Shown in pieces: positions 16,340 through 25,225 of a stretch of 64,000 bases of DNA. Numbering within the stretch: position 1 is the first letter of the stretch; each line of letters begins with the position of its first letter. Origin of the DNA: Haloferax elongans ATCC BAA-1513 (GTDB taxonomy: Archaea > Halobacteriota > Halobacteria > Halobacteriales > Haloferacaceae); assembly GCF_000336755.1 (NCBI RefSeq), contig NZ_AOLK01000008.1, positions 20,277 to 84,276 on the forward strand. Reading direction: 5' to 3'. The position numbers and the translations under genes are program-made. The notes under the pieces were generated by a model. The model was not told the origin of the DNA, did not search any database, and was given only the letters and a program-made list of their open reading frames with translations.

Positions 16340-17599
16340 CTACTCGGCGAGGTGGTCGAGCACCGCGTCAGTGTCGTTCGGAACAGGTTCGGGGTCGTCG
16401 CCCGCCTCGAACGCCGCATCTGGGTCCTTCAGCAGGTGGCCGGTCGTGAGACAGACGACCTGCTCGTCTTCCCCGACGACACCCTCGTTTCGGAGCTTTC
16501 GCAGGCCCGCGACCGAGGCGGCAGAGGCGGGTTCGACGCCGACGCCCTCCGCCGCGAGGTCGCGCTGGGCCTCGGTGATTTCCTCGTCGGAGACCGACAC
16601 GGCCGTGCCGCCGGTCTCGCGGATGCCGGGCAGCGCCTTCGGCGCGTTGACCGGGTTGCCGATGCGAATCGCGGTGGCTTTCGTCTCGACGTCGTCCCAG
16701 CGCTGCGTGTCGTCCCACCCGTTTTCGACGGCCTCGACCATCGGCGCAGCACCCTCTGCCTGCACGCCAGTCAGTTTCGGCACCTCGTCGGCGTCGAGCG
16801 CGCCCGACTGGACGAGTTCGCGGAACGCCTTGTAGAGCGCCGAGGTGTTGCCCGCGTTGCCGACAGGGAGGACGATTCGGTCCGGGTAGGTGCCGTAGTC
16901 CTCGTGGAACTCTTCGAGGATTTCGAGGCCGATTGTCTTCTGGCCTTCGAGACGGAAGGGGTTCAGCGAGTTGAGGAGGTACACCTCGCCGCGCGCCGCG
17001 AGGTCCTGGACGATGTCGAGACAGGAGTCGAAGTTACCGTCGACTTCGAGGATGCGCGCGTCGTGAAGCGCGGCCTGCGCGATTTTCCCGGCCGCGACCT
17101 TCCCGGACGGGAGGAGCACGAGCGTCTCCATCCCGCCGCGAGCGCCATAGGCTGCGAGCGCCGCCGAGGTGTTCCCGGTCGATGCACAGGCGAGGCGGCC
17201 GACGCCGAGTTCCTTGGCGACGCGCACGCCGACTGTCATCCCGCGGTCCTTGAACGACCCGGTCGGGTTCATTCCCTCGTGTTTGATGCGGAGCGTCTCG
17301 ACGCCGACAGCCGCTTCGAGGCGCGGGACTTCGTGCAGCGGGGTCGCGCCCTCGGGGAGGGAGACGCCCTCCTCGAACGGGAGCGCGGCGTTGTAGCGCC
17401 AGACGCCGCGGCCTTCGAAGTCGTCCCAAGTCGGGGGGGTCGCGTAGCGAACTTCGAGGAGTCCGTCGCAGTCGTCGCAGGTGTAGCGGACGTCCTCGAA
17501 CGGCGCGAACTGTGCGCCGCACTCGATACATTCGAGCCAGGTGCCATCGTCGGCGACGGATGGCTCCTCGGGGGTGGGTGCCGTGAGTTCGAGGCTCAT
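16340..17599 (-). CDS. thrC: Threonine synthase
   Basis: 419 aa PLP enzyme converting O-phosphohomoserine to threonine. An N-terminal zinc ribbon (CIEC and CDDC, about 20-45) precedes the fold-type II core. The PLP lysine is in TGSFKDRGMTVG (about 118). The phosphate-binding glycine loop is GNAGNTSAL. The archaeal type with zinc ribbon is normal length here. ATG 17599 gives MSLELTAPTPEE; the longer frame upstream lacks a start signal. Divergence within this family to related ligases is possible but unlikely. Confidence 0.88.
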   Translation of the reverse strand: MSLELTAPTPEEPSVADDGTWLECIECGAQFAPFEDVRYTCDDCDGLLEVRYATPPTWDDFEGRGVWRYNAALPFEEGVSLPEGATPLHEVPRLEAAVGVETLRIKHEGMNPTGSFKDRGMTVGVRVAKELGVGRLACASTGNTSAALAAYGARGGMETLVLLPSGKVAAGKIAQAALHDARILEVDGNFDSCLDIVQDLAARGEVYLLNSLNPFRLEGQKTIGLEILEEFHEDYGTYPDRIVLPVGNAGNTSALYKAFRELVQSGALDADEVPKLTGVQAEGAAPMVEAVENGWDDTQRWDDVETKATAIRIGNPVNAPKALPGIRETGGTAVSVSDEEITEAQRDLAAEGVGVEPASAASVAGLRKLRNEGVVGEDEQVVCLTTGHLLKDPDAAFEAGDDPEPVPNDTDAVLDHLAE

Positions 17600-17681
17600 T
17601 GCTCGGGCGGTGGCACCAGAAGGATAAAAGCGGGTGGGTTCGGGCGGCACCTGCCGAGCCGCTTTTCGAAACTACGCGCGG

Positions 17682-18053
17682 CTACGACTCGCCGAACGCC
17701 TCGATGCGGGCGTGAACGTCCTCTGCCCAGTCGTCGAGGGCGGCGTGCATCATCTCTTTCGCCTCCGGGAGCGGCGTCGCCGTGTACTGGTAGACGTATC
17801 CACCGGGGTCGAGAAGTCGGCGTTTCCGTTCGGCGAGTCCCTTGTCCAGAAGCGTCGTCAGCGAGCGGTTGACGTTGCTGCGGTCGCGGTCGAGAACCTC
17901 CGACAGTTCCGCGACAGTGCTTCCGGGATTGTCGAGGAGTGCAAGATACGTCCGACTCTCGTGGCTCTGGATTCCGAAGACGCACGCGAGGACGTGCCCG
18001 AAGTTCGGGTCATCAGTGTCCATGAGGTCGTCCATATCCGGTGCATCGGCCAT
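17682..18053 (-). CDS. TrmB/MarR-like winged-helix regulator
   Basis: 123 aa. A winged helix (about 28-90) reads HESRTYLALLDNPGSTVAEL, then LDRDRSNVNRSLTTLLDKGL as recognition helix and the wing GYVYQYTATPL. It resembles the DNA-binding half of TrmB proteins without the sugar-binding domain. An acidic N-terminus (MADAPDMDDLMDTDD) precedes it. A CTTTAATCC element about 27 bp upstream supports a leaderless ATG 18053. Target genes unknown; it is next to thrC but separated by 82 bp. Confidence 0.72.
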   Translation of the reverse strand: MADAPDMDDLMDTDDPNFGHVLACVFGIQSHESRTYLALLDNPGSTVAELSEVLDRDRSNVNRSLTTLLDKGLAERKRRLLDPGGYVYQYTATPLPEAKEMMHAALDDWAEDVHARIEAFGES

Positions 18054-18142
18054 GCACAGCTGTACGGGGTGCGGCGGATTAAAGCCTCACCTAGAGGCGA
18101 ATCGACTGCACCCTCACACTCGCCTCCGACCAACGCTCCCGA

Positions 18143-18382
18143 CTACTCGTCTTTGGCGTACCCCATGTTCATCACGCACGTCCGCATCCCGTCTTCGTCT
18201 TCGTGTTTGTGGAGTGTCGTCGGCGTGTCGCAGTAGAAGACAGACCCGTCGTGACGGAGCGTCACCTCGTGGACACCGCCGAGCATCTCGGTTTTGACGA
18301 CGACGCGGTGACCCTCACGGAGCGCATCGAGAATCTCGTCAGCCGTCAGTTCCCCGGATTCGATTCGAAGCGGTTCGGGCAT
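18143..18382 (-). CDS. Small conserved haloarchaeal protein
   Basis: 79 aa, MPEPLRIESGELTADEILDA followed by a beta-rich region with VVVKTEMLGGVHEVTLRHDG, VFYCDTPTTLHKH and a helical end (MRTCVMNMGYAKDE). The two cysteines and the histidines could bind a metal but no classic finger is present. Start chosen at ATG 18382 rather than the longer frame, whose extra N-terminus looks non-coding. Family of unknown function. Confidence 0.65.
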   Translation of the reverse strand: MPEPLRIESGELTADEILDALREGHRVVVKTEMLGGVHEVTLRHDGSVFYCDTPTTLHKHEDEDGMRTCVMNMGYAKDE

Positions 18383-18520
18383 ACCACATCCATCACGGCC
18401 GAGCGGTATCAGTATTGTCGAACCAAAACACCAGTGCGCGAGAAAAACCAGACCGCGGCCGGGCGACACAACCCTGTGGAGCCACCCGCGGACCGTCGTC
18501 CCACCGGGCTGGGCGAGCCG

Positions 18521-19213
18521 TCAGTTCGTCGTCGACTTCGAGTCCTTGTTTTGGTCTGTCACCGGCGTCTCGACGCCCTCGACGGCCTCCGCGACCTCAG
18601 TCTCTTTTTCGGTGTCGATGTGCCAGCGGTCGACCTCGTCTTCGAACTGCTTGAGCGTCTCTGAGACCTGTTCTTTCAGGTGGTCGTCGTTGACGTTCAC
18701 CTCGAAGACGAACTCCTCGTCGCCCGTCCCGCGACCGACCTGCTGGATGTTGGCGCTGACGAGTTCGTTGTCGAAGTAGTACGGCGCGAGTTGCGTCATC
18801 ACCTTCCGGTAGACGGTGTCTTCGACCTTCCGAAGCGCCTTCCGCCCGACCGAGTCGGCCGCGCGGGCGACGTAGTTGATGGAGTCTTGCCACGACTCGA
18901 CGGCAGCCTCGTTGTCTCCCTCCTCGACCTTCTCGTACGAGCGAGACAGCTTCTCGCCCGCCGATTTGAGGTCGTCGTTCGGTGTCTTCCCCGCCTTTTC
19001 TCCCTCGCCTTCGGCGACGCTGGCTTGCTGGGCCGTCTTCTCGTTGACGTCCTCGCCAAGTCGCTCGTGAGACTTGGGTCGCCACTCGTTCCAGTCGCTG
19101 AAGGCGTCTCCCTCGACGCCGGCATCGTGGAGTGCGCGGGTGATTCGCTCCCCGTGTTCCACGACTTCGCCCCAGGAACCGCGGCGCTTGAACCCGGAGA
19201 TGCTCTCTTCCAT
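18521..19213 (-). CDS. DUF5828-like haloarchaeal protein
   Basis: 230 aa, highly acidic, mostly helical. It starts MEESISGFKRRGSWGEVVEH and has a long charged helical middle (about 60-130), then QLAPYYFDNELVSANIQQVG and a beta-rich part ending in a Glu/Thr tail. It matches my recollection of the DUF5828 family, whose function is unknown. A TTTTATT element about 25-30 bp before ATG 19213 supports a leaderless start. No membrane segments. Confidence 0.65.
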   Translation of the reverse strand: MEESISGFKRRGSWGEVVEHGERITRALHDAGVEGDAFSDWNEWRPKSHERLGEDVNEKTAQQASVAEGEGEKAGKTPNDDLKSAGEKLSRSYEKVEEGDNEAAVESWQDSINYVARAADSVGRKALRKVEDTVYRKVMTQLAPYYFDNELVSANIQQVGRGTGDEEFVFEVNVNDDHLKEQVSETLKQFEDEVDRWHIDTEKETEVAEAVEGVETPVTDQNKDSKSTTN

Positions 19214-19303
19214 GTCGTTGTCGGAGGTAGGTGCCCCACAATAAAAACTCTCCGAGGGGACTTGTCGTGTTGGCGTGCTATCGTGTTCCGAGAGTCGCGT
19301 TCC

Positions 19304-19507
19304 TCACCTGTAGATAATCCGCTCGGCGAGTGCGTCGAGGCGCTTCAAAATGCCTTCGAACCACGCTGACGGCGACACAGCCCGGAGTTCGGACTCGTCG
19401 AGTTCGATTCGCTCGTCGCCGAAGGGGTCGTGACCCTCGCTTCCGGCCGCATCGGCGACGGTGGTCATCGAACACCGACCGCACGCCTCCCGTTTCGACC
19501 CTGTCAT
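19304..19507 (-). CDS. 67-aa hypothetical protein with CxxC
   Basis: MTGSKREACGRCSMTTVADA at the N-terminus contains one CxxC, followed by an acidic linker and a C-terminal amphipathic helix (SAWFEGILKRLDALAERIIY). The frame continues upstream and would add another CxxC, but a TATTTA-like element about 26 bp before ATG 19507 makes that the probable leaderless start. It is divergent from the cupin gene. Unknown function; the single CxxC could pair in a dimer. Confidence 0.5.
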   Translation of the reverse strand: MTGSKREACGRCSMTTVADAAGSEGHDPFGDERIELDESELRAVSPSAWFEGILKRLDALAERIIYR

Positions 19508-19594
19508 ACGGTGACATTTGTGACAATCTGGAATAAATGTTGGTTTTCCGGGAGTCGCGACGGGCTTATAGGGTCGAGCGTGGTGGTCCGTGGC

Positions 19595-19975
19595 ATGGGA
19601 TACCGAGTCGTAGAAACGGACGACGTCGAACCGGTCGCCGACCGGTCGAGCGAACTCCGACGCATCGGCGTCGAGGCCGGAGCAGAGAACGTCGCGCTCA
19701 ACCACTTTCGGGCGGCACCCGGTGAGCAGATACCACTGATGTACCACTACCACACAGAACAGGAAGAGGCGTTCTACGTCCTCTCAGGGACACTGTTCGT
19801 CGAGACACCCGAGGAGACGTTCGAGGTGCCGTCCGGCGGTCTCTTCGTCGCTGACCCCGAGAGTCCACACCGCGCCTACAACCCATCGGACGCGGCCGAC
19901 CCAGTCGAACTGCTCGCCGTGGGCGCGCCCGCGGTGACTGGCGATGCAGCGCGCTACGACCCCGACGACGAATGA
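19595..19975 (+). CDS. Cupin-domain protein
   Basis: 126 aa single cupin. Motif 1 is PLMYHYHTEQEEAFYVLSG, with metal-binding His/Glu residues, and motif 2 is the DPESPHRAYNPSDA region. A TTATAGG element about 27 bp before ATG 19595 gives a leaderless start. It overlaps the next gene by four bases (ATGA), so the two form an operon. Cupins of this size range from metal-dependent isomerases to small-molecule sensors, so substrate is not assigned. Confidence 0.78.
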   Translation: MGYRVVETDDVEPVADRSSELRRIGVEAGAENVALNHFRAAPGEQIPLMYHYHTEQEEAFYVLSGTLFVETPEETFEVPSGGLFVADPESPHRAYNPSDAADPVELLAVGAPAVTGDAARYDPDDE

Positions 19976-20625
19976 GCGACGTAGACCACGCAGGGGTGCG
20001 CGAGCGCGACTCCGATTCGGAGACTGGCACGGACTCCAACTCCGAGGCCGACGCACTCCCCGACGCACCCGACTGGGACGACGAGTACCTCGACCGCGTC
20101 TCCGACCGCCTGCTTTTCAACTACGACTTGGAGAAAGATTACGCGGTTCGCGGGGAGCAATTCGACCTCTTCGGGTCGATGCGAATGGAGTCGCGAAAGC
20201 AGTTCGTCCACCCGTCTATCAACTACGCCAACCACCACGCGAAGGAGTACCTCTTCACCCGCCGCGTCGACAGTGCGACCGTCGCCGAACTGGAACGCCT
20301 CGTCGAACTGGGCCACGTCCTCGCCGACGAGTGGGTCGACCCGAGTCCCGAGCACTTCGGGACCGACTTCACGTTCGTCCTCGTCGCGCCCGACATCCCC
20401 GCCGACGTTCACGACTTCGTCGCCGACTTCTCGGACCGGACGCTCATCAAATTCGGCTACCACGGCCACTACGAGATGAACGTTGCCGTGGTCGCCCCCG
20501 AAAACGAGACAGCCATCGCAAGCCGAAACGCGGACTCGGTGGCTGCGTTCACTCTCTGGACGGACACGTCACCGACGAGTTCGAAAGGCGTAGTGCAGCG
20601 ACTCGTCGAGCGACTTCGGCGATAA
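19972..20625 (+). CDS. Conserved haloarchaeal protein, second gene of cupin operon
   Basis: 217 aa, no signal peptide or membrane helix. An acidic Ser/Asp-rich N-terminus (about 1-40) precedes a globular region containing RLLFNYDLEKDYAVRGEQFD, SRKQFVHPSINYANHHAKEY and FTFVLVAPDIPADVHDFVAD. The conserved His/Tyr/Asn cluster suggests an enzyme or nucleic-acid binding fold, but I do not recognise the family. It is translationally coupled to the cupin gene by an ATGA overlap. Confidence 0.6.
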   Translation: MSDVDHAGVRERDSDSETGTDSNSEADALPDAPDWDDEYLDRVSDRLLFNYDLEKDYAVRGEQFDLFGSMRMESRKQFVHPSINYANHHAKEYLFTRRVDSATVAELERLVELGHVLADEWVDPSPEHFGTDFTFVLVAPDIPADVHDFVADFSDRTLIKFGYHGHYEMNVAVVAPENETAIASRNADSVAAFTLWTDTSPTSSKGVVQRLVERLRR

Positions 20626-20629
20626 AAAA
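20624..20629 (-). terminator. T-tract after cstA
   Basis: Six T residues on the minus strand about 18 bp past the cstA stop. It lies exactly at the convergent end of the cupin operon. Confidence 0.45.
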
Positions 20630-20646
20630 GACAGTCGGGAGGTTCG

Positions 20647-22458
20647 TCAGTCGTCGCTTGGTGTTGGCCGACCGCCTGTCGACCCCCGCACGGCTTGGAT
20701 ATTCTCGTAGCCCATCTTGGCGAGCGAGAGCGCCAAGTAGATGAGTACGAACGCGAGGACGACCTGCACGACAGCCGACGCCATCGAGACCGGGTCAGCC
20801 GATTCCATCCACGTCGGATTCATGAACTTCATGTAGATGTTGTCGTGGATGGCGAGCCACAGCAGACCGAGGCTCGTGATAGTCACCATGAGCGCCATCG
20901 GCGCGCCGGTGCTGAGGAGTTGCTTCGAGTCGTCCCAATTAGCCAGCCACACGGTTACCGTCAGGAGCGCCAGTGCGGCGAGCAACTGGTTCGCACCGCC
21001 GAAAAGCTGCCAGAGCGTGAGCCACGACCCGCTGGCGATGAGGACGTACGCCGGGAGCGTCTGTATCGCAGCGTTGCCCCAGCGGTTCGTCGCCAGCTCT
21101 TGTGCCTGCGTCTCGGGCGTGCCCACGATTTCTTCCATCATGTAGCGCCCGAGTCTGACGGCCGTGTCGGTCGAAGTGAGCAGGAAGCTCACGAGGACGA
21201 GCGCCATGAACGGCCCGCCGAAGGACGCCGGAATGCCGAAGCTCGTGAGGATGATGCCGCCACCTTGGGCGAACGTCGGCAGTGCGAGCCCGATACCGTT
21301 ACCCACGTCGGGGGCGACGATAGCGACCGTCGCGAGCGCGACAGTCGCGAGCAGGCCTTCTCCAAGCATGCCGCCGTAGCCAATCGCCCGAGCGTCGGAC
21401 TCTTTGTTCAGTTGCTTCGAGGTCGTCCCCGACGAGACGAGCGAGTGGAACCCGCTGATGGTCCCGCAGGCGATGGTAATGAACAAGAGCGGGAACAACG
21501 GTGTCCCGGTCCGGCCCATGAAGCCGTAGAACGGTTCGAGGTTCGTCACGAGCGGTTGCGAGGACGAACCGAGCAGCGTGCCGACGATGACCGCGAGGAG
21601 CGCCCCTCCGACGCCCGTGTAGAGGAGGAACGACGAGAGGTAGTCACGCGGTTGCAGGAGGACCCAGACCGGAAGGGCGCTCGCGAACGCCCCGTAAATG
21701 AGGATAATCGGAATCCACGCTGCAGTGTTGGCTCCGAACGACCCCGCGACCGGAAGCCACGAGCCACTCATCTCGCCGAACAGGACGAACGTCGATGCCG
21801 GTGCGCGGGCCGCGGGTTCGAACAGCGCGACGGGGAACTGAATACCCGCGTAGACGCCAGCGAACATGGCTGCGACGAATCCAACCGTCCCCGGGAGGAA
21901 CGGCAGATTCAGCTGATAGAGGTACATCCCGAACAGCACCGCGAGGGCGATGTACACCAGACTCGCCGTCGCCGCCTCTGGATAGGCGTTGAAGACGATA
22001 GCCACCACGAGGGCGAACACCGCGACGACGAGGATGATGGTCAGGAACGCGAACCAAAGCAGCATGTTCTTGCCGCGCTCGCCGACGTACTCGCCGATGA
22101 TGTAGCCGATAGACTTGCCCTCGTGTCGCAGGCTACTCGACAGCGACACGAAGTCGTGGACACTACCGAGCAGTGGGTTCCCGATAGCAATCCACGCCAG
22201 CGCGGGAAGCCACCCCCACACCACGCCCGCTGTAATCGGGCCGACAATCGGCGCGCCGCCCGCGATACTCGAATAGTGATGCCCCAGTAAGACCGGCTTT
22301 TTCGCCGGGACGTACTCCTGTCCGTCTTCGTACTTGTGGGCGGGTGTGTCTCGACTATCGTCGAGTTCGACGAACTGCGCGAGGTAGCGCGAATAGCCGA
22401 AATACCCGGCCGTAAACATCGCAAGTACTGCGACGACCAGCCAGATGACTTGAACCAT
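20647..22458 (-). CDS. cstA: Carbon starvation protein CstA-like transporter
   Basis: 603 aa polytopic membrane protein with about 16 hydrophobic segments. Hallmarks are HHYSSIAGGAPIVGPITAGV near the N-terminus and the FHSLVSSGTTSKQLNKESDA segment in the middle. In bacteria CstA/BtsT members take up pyruvate or peptides under nutrient limitation. The substrate here is unknown. ATG 22458 is preferred over GTG five codons upstream. A TATA box near 22489 and an inverted repeat upstream of it (22500-22516) suggest regulated transcription. Confidence 0.88.
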   Translation of the reverse strand: MVQVIWLVVAVLAMFTAGYFGYSRYLAQFVELDDSRDTPAHKYEDGQEYVPAKKPVLLGHHYSSIAGGAPIVGPITAGVVWGWLPALAWIAIGNPLLGSVHDFVSLSSSLRHEGKSIGYIIGEYVGERGKNMLLWFAFLTIILVVAVFALVVAIVFNAYPEAATASLVYIALAVLFGMYLYQLNLPFLPGTVGFVAAMFAGVYAGIQFPVALFEPAARAPASTFVLFGEMSGSWLPVAGSFGANTAAWIPIILIYGAFASALPVWVLLQPRDYLSSFLLYTGVGGALLAVIVGTLLGSSSQPLVTNLEPFYGFMGRTGTPLFPLLFITIACGTISGFHSLVSSGTTSKQLNKESDARAIGYGGMLGEGLLATVALATVAIVAPDVGNGIGLALPTFAQGGGIILTSFGIPASFGGPFMALVLVSFLLTSTDTAVRLGRYMMEEIVGTPETQAQELATNRWGNAAIQTLPAYVLIASGSWLTLWQLFGGANQLLAALALLTVTVWLANWDDSKQLLSTGAPMALMVTITSLGLLWLAIHDNIYMKFMNPTWMESADPVSMASAVVQVVLAFVLIYLALSLAKMGYENIQAVRGSTGGRPTPSDD

Positions 22459-22477
22459 GATAGTGTGACCCACTGGC

Positions 22478-22516
22478 AGGCACGTATAATATAACCTTAA
22501 TGTTAACGATTAACAT
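22478..22516 (-). promoter_or_regulatory. cstA promoter with inverted-repeat operator
   Basis: On the minus strand a TATATTATA box (about 22485-22493) lies 27-31 bp before the cstA start. Just upstream is a perfect inverted repeat, ATGTTAA-CGA-TTAACAT (22500-22516), positioned over or next to the BRE. That position suits an activator or Lrp-type regulator as well as a repressor. The binding protein is not identifiable. Confidence 0.55.
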
Positions 22517-22523
22517 AAGGTAA

Positions 22524-22539
22524 TTTGAAAAAGAAAATA
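22524..22539 (-). terminator. T-rich end of the arsA operon
   Basis: On the minus strand this reads as a T-rich stretch (TATTTTCTTTTTCAAA), beginning about 47 bp after the arsA stop. It fits an archaeal terminator. Confidence 0.4.
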
Positions 22540-22586
22540 GAAACCTGCAGGTAGTCGATGGTGACACGGCCGACCGCAGGCTCGTC

Positions 22587-23561
22587 TCAGTCGGCCGGTA
22601 TCGAACTCACTTCGACTTCGATATCGAGTTCGTCCGCGACCTCGCCGAGGAAGTTGCCTTTCACTTCCGAGACGCGCGTCTCGATTTCGGCCACGAGCGG
22701 CGCGTCGAAGTCCTCACGGAGTTGTGCGAGTCGGTTCCGTTCGGTCTCGACTCTATCACGGAGGAACCGAGCGCCACGGCCGTCTTCGTCAGGGTCGGGT
22801 TCGGGGGTGAGCCGATTGACTGCGAGGCCCTGCACGTCGAGGCCGTAGGAGTCGAGTTGCTCGGCGGCCCGTTCTGTCTCCCGAATCGACAGTTCGTCGG
22901 GGTTGACGACGAGGTAGAACGCCGCGTCCTCCCGGAGCGTCTCGGCCGCGAACGAGAAGTCGTCGCGGCGCTTCTCCAACCGCGCGATAATCGGGTCGCC
23001 GTCCATCATCCGCCGCGGTTCGTTGTTCCCGATGGCGGCGCGTTCGAACAGTTCGATAGACTGCGTGCGTTTGTGGATGAGGCGCCGAATCCACCCGTCG
23101 AGGTACTCCGGCAGGGAGAGCAGTCGGAGCGTTCCACCAGTCGGTGAGGTGTCGAAGACGACGCGGTCGTACTCGTCTGAACTCCGCATCACGTCGATAA
23201 AGCGGTCGAACAGGGCCGACTCGTGGGCACCCGGCGTCTGGTGTGCCATCTCTATCTGCCGGTCGATTTCGTTGACCATCGCGGGGCTCACTTGGTCGCT
23301 CAACGCGCGTTTCGTCTCCATCAGGTGTTCGCGAACCTCGGTCTCGGGGTCGATTTCCATCGCGTCGAGGTTCGGTTCGCCTTCGACCGACGACGGTGAG
23401 TCCGAAAAGACCTGGTCGAACACGTCGCGGGTGCTGTGTGCCGGGTCAGTCGAGACGAGGAGCGTCCGAACCCCTGCACGGGCGCTCTTGACCGCGTAGG
23501 CGCTCGACATCGTCGTCTTCCCGACGCCGCCTTTCCCGCCGAAAAAGACGAACTTGCGCAT
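22587..23561 (-). CDS. ArsA/GET3-family ATPase
   Basis: 324 aa, a single ArsA module. The deviant Walker A GGKGGVGKTTMS is at residues 8-19, the switch region STDPAHSTRDVFDQ follows, and AVNRLTPEPDPDE carries the base-binding region. A single-module ArsA without the CxxC of eukaryotic GET3 is typical of archaeal homologues. These may handle tail-anchored membrane proteins or metalloid chemistry; no arsB or arsenite gene is nearby. ATG 23561 is one base from the upstream 98-aa gene's stop, so the two are co-translated. Confidence 0.82.
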   Translation of the reverse strand: MRKFVFFGGKGGVGKTTMSSAYAVKSARAGVRTLLVSTDPAHSTRDVFDQVFSDSPSSVEGEPNLDAMEIDPETEVREHLMETKRALSDQVSPAMVNEIDRQIEMAHQTPGAHESALFDRFIDVMRSSDEYDRVVFDTSPTGGTLRLLSLPEYLDGWIRRLIHKRTQSIELFERAAIGNNEPRRMMDGDPIIARLEKRRDDFSFAAETLREDAAFYLVVNPDELSIRETERAAEQLDSYGLDVQGLAVNRLTPEPDPDEDGRGARFLRDRVETERNRLAQLREDFDAPLVAEIETRVSEVKGNFLGEVADELDIEVEVSSIPAD

Positions 23562-23562
23562 G

Positions 23563-23859
23563 TTAGAAGTGATATTGGTGGCCCTTGCGTTCGAGAAGCG
23601 ACCCGCGGTCCCACATCCGCCGTTCCCACGCCTCGAACTCATCTTCGAGGAACGGGAGCAGTTCGGCGGTGTAGTACGAAACCGGCGACGGAATCCCGAA
23701 CGCGTCGGGGAAACACGCCAGCATAAAGGCGTCTTCGTAGTCTTCTGCTTGCTGTTCTATCTTCTCGTAGGCGGGATGCGTAATCATCCCGTGGTAGAGG
23801 CCGCGGGCCCACTCTTCTGCGAGTTCCAGAAAAGATTCGATGCGCGCGGCGAGCGTCAT
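23563..23859 (-). CDS. 98-aa partner of the ArsA-type ATPase
   Basis: A short acidic, aromatic-rich helical protein: MTLAARIESFLELAEEWARG, then YHGMITHPAYEKIEQQAEDY, DAFMLACFPDAFGIPSPVSY and an end rich in Trp/Tyr/His (RMWDRGSLLERKGHQYHF). No transmembrane helix or metal motif is clear. It is first in an operon with the ArsA ATPase, with only one base between them, which suggests a physical or regulatory partner. A TTGATAACC element about 26 bp upstream fits a leaderless ATG 23859. Unknown function. Confidence 0.7.
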   Translation of the reverse strand: MTLAARIESFLELAEEWARGLYHGMITHPAYEKIEQQAEDYEDAFMLACFPDAFGIPSPVSYYTAELLPFLEDEFEAWERRMWDRGSLLERKGHQYHF

Positions 23860-23959
23860 TAGTTAACAACACACTGGTTATCAAACAAAAACGTATCGTT
23901 CATGACTGACCGTGTGGGATACCCGCGGCTTGATATACGATGGCGAGGAAGGCCCGTCC

Positions 23960-25225
23960 ATGACTTCCCGGGACGTCACCCCCGTGACAGTGCTCGGCGG
24001 AAGCCTCGGGGCTGGCAAGACGACGCTCCTCAATCACCTATTGACGAACGCCGGTGGCCGTGATATCGCCGTCCTCGTCAACGACATGGGCGAGGTGAAC
24101 GTCGACGCCGAACTGGTCGCAGACGAGTCGGAACTCGACGTCGGCGGCGGCGTGACGGAGCTGTCGAACGGGTGTATCTGCTGTGAGTTACAGGACGACT
24201 TGGAGACGGCCGTCGTCCGACTGGCGCAGAACCGCTCGTTCGACCACCTCGTCGTCGAGGCCTCCGGTGTCTCCGAACCGGGACCGGTCGCCCGGCTGTT
24301 CGTCACCTCCCGGGCGGCCGCGATGTACGACGTGTCCGGCCTCGTGACCGTCGTGGACTCGCGGCTCTTCGCAGACACCTTCGTCGGCAGCGACCCCGAA
24401 CGAACTGTCGCAGAGGATGCCGACGGAACCGTCCGACCGCTTTCGGACCTCCTCGTCGAACAGGTCGAGAGCGCGGACCTCGTCGTCCTGAACAAGCGCG
24501 ACCTCGTCACCGACGCCGAGTTGGCGCGCGTCCGCAACGTGGTCGAGACACTTCGTCCCGGAGCCGATGTCGTGGAGACGACCCACAGCACCGTGGACGT
24601 AGACCTGCTCCTGTCCGATGTTCACGACCCAGACGCACCGGTCGGGTGGCGGGCGGTTCTCGACGAGGAAGACGGCGCGAGTGAAGACGAGAACGAGCAC
24701 GAACACACCCACGACGACCACGAACACGCCCACGACGACACCTCCCACGCAGAGGCGACCTACGGCGTCACCTCGTTCGTCTATCGCCGACGGGCACCCC
24801 TCGACCCGGAGGGGGCTGCCAAGATCCTCGGCGACCTCCCAGAGTCGGTCGTCCGCGCGAAAGGGTCGCTGTGGGTCGCGGGCGTGGAGGACGTTCACTA
24901 CACCTACAGTCAGGCTGGCCCATCGGCGTACGTCACCGCCAGCGGGCCGTGGATTGCGTCGCTGCCGGAGTTCGAACAGGAAACCTACCGGCGAAACCAC
25001 CCTGAACTCGACTGGCACGACGAGTTCGGCGACAAGCGCACCGAACTCGTGTTCATCGGCCGCGACGTGGACGAAGAAGCGTTGACAGCAACACTGGACG
25101 ACCACGTCCTCGAACTGGGGGCAGAAGTGACCGACACTCGCTACCCGACCGAGCCGGGGGACGAACTCGTCTTGGCAGAGCCAACGGCCGAAGAGAGGAA
25201 CGTAGAGCCGGAGGCGGGCCAATGA
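23960..25225 (+). CDS. CobW/COG0523-family GTPase metallochaperone
   Basis: 421 aa. The P-loop GGSLGAGKTT is at about 13-22. The family metal-binding CxCC is C72-C74-C75 in SNGCICCELQDD, and NKRD is the guanine-specificity motif. A His/Asp/Glu-rich stretch (about 238-258, EHEHTHDDHEHAHDD) is typical of zinc-handling members. A C-terminal CobW_C domain follows. ATG 23960 has a GATATACG element about 27 bp upstream, a leaderless start. Zinc allocation under limitation is the likely role; cobalt or nickel cannot be excluded. The last four bases overlap the next gene (ATGA). Confidence 0.88.
   Translation: MTSRDVTPVTVLGGSLGAGKTTLLNHLLTNAGGRDIAVLVNDMGEVNVDAELVADESELDVGGGVTELSNGCICCELQDDLETAVVRLAQNRSFDHLVVEASGVSEPGPVARLFVTSRAAAMYDVSGLVTVVDSRLFADTFVGSDPERTVAEDADGTVRPLSDLLVEQVESADLVVLNKRDLVTDAELARVRNVVETLRPGADVVETTHSTVDVDLLLSDVHDPDAPVGWRAVLDEEDGASEDENEHEHTHDDHEHAHDDTSHAEATYGVTSFVYRRRAPLDPEGAAKILGDLPESVVRAKGSLWVAGVEDVHYTYSQAGPSAYVTASGPWIASLPEFEQETYRRNHPELDWHDEFGDKRTELVFIGRDVDEEALTATLDDHVLELGAEVTDTRYPTEPGDELVLAEPTAEERNVEPEAGQ

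Noticed and set aside
20695..22290. 531-codon open frame antisense to cstA
   Set aside because: Product is Arg/Asp/Glu/His-rich with no hydrophobic core, a typical shadow of a membrane-protein gene.
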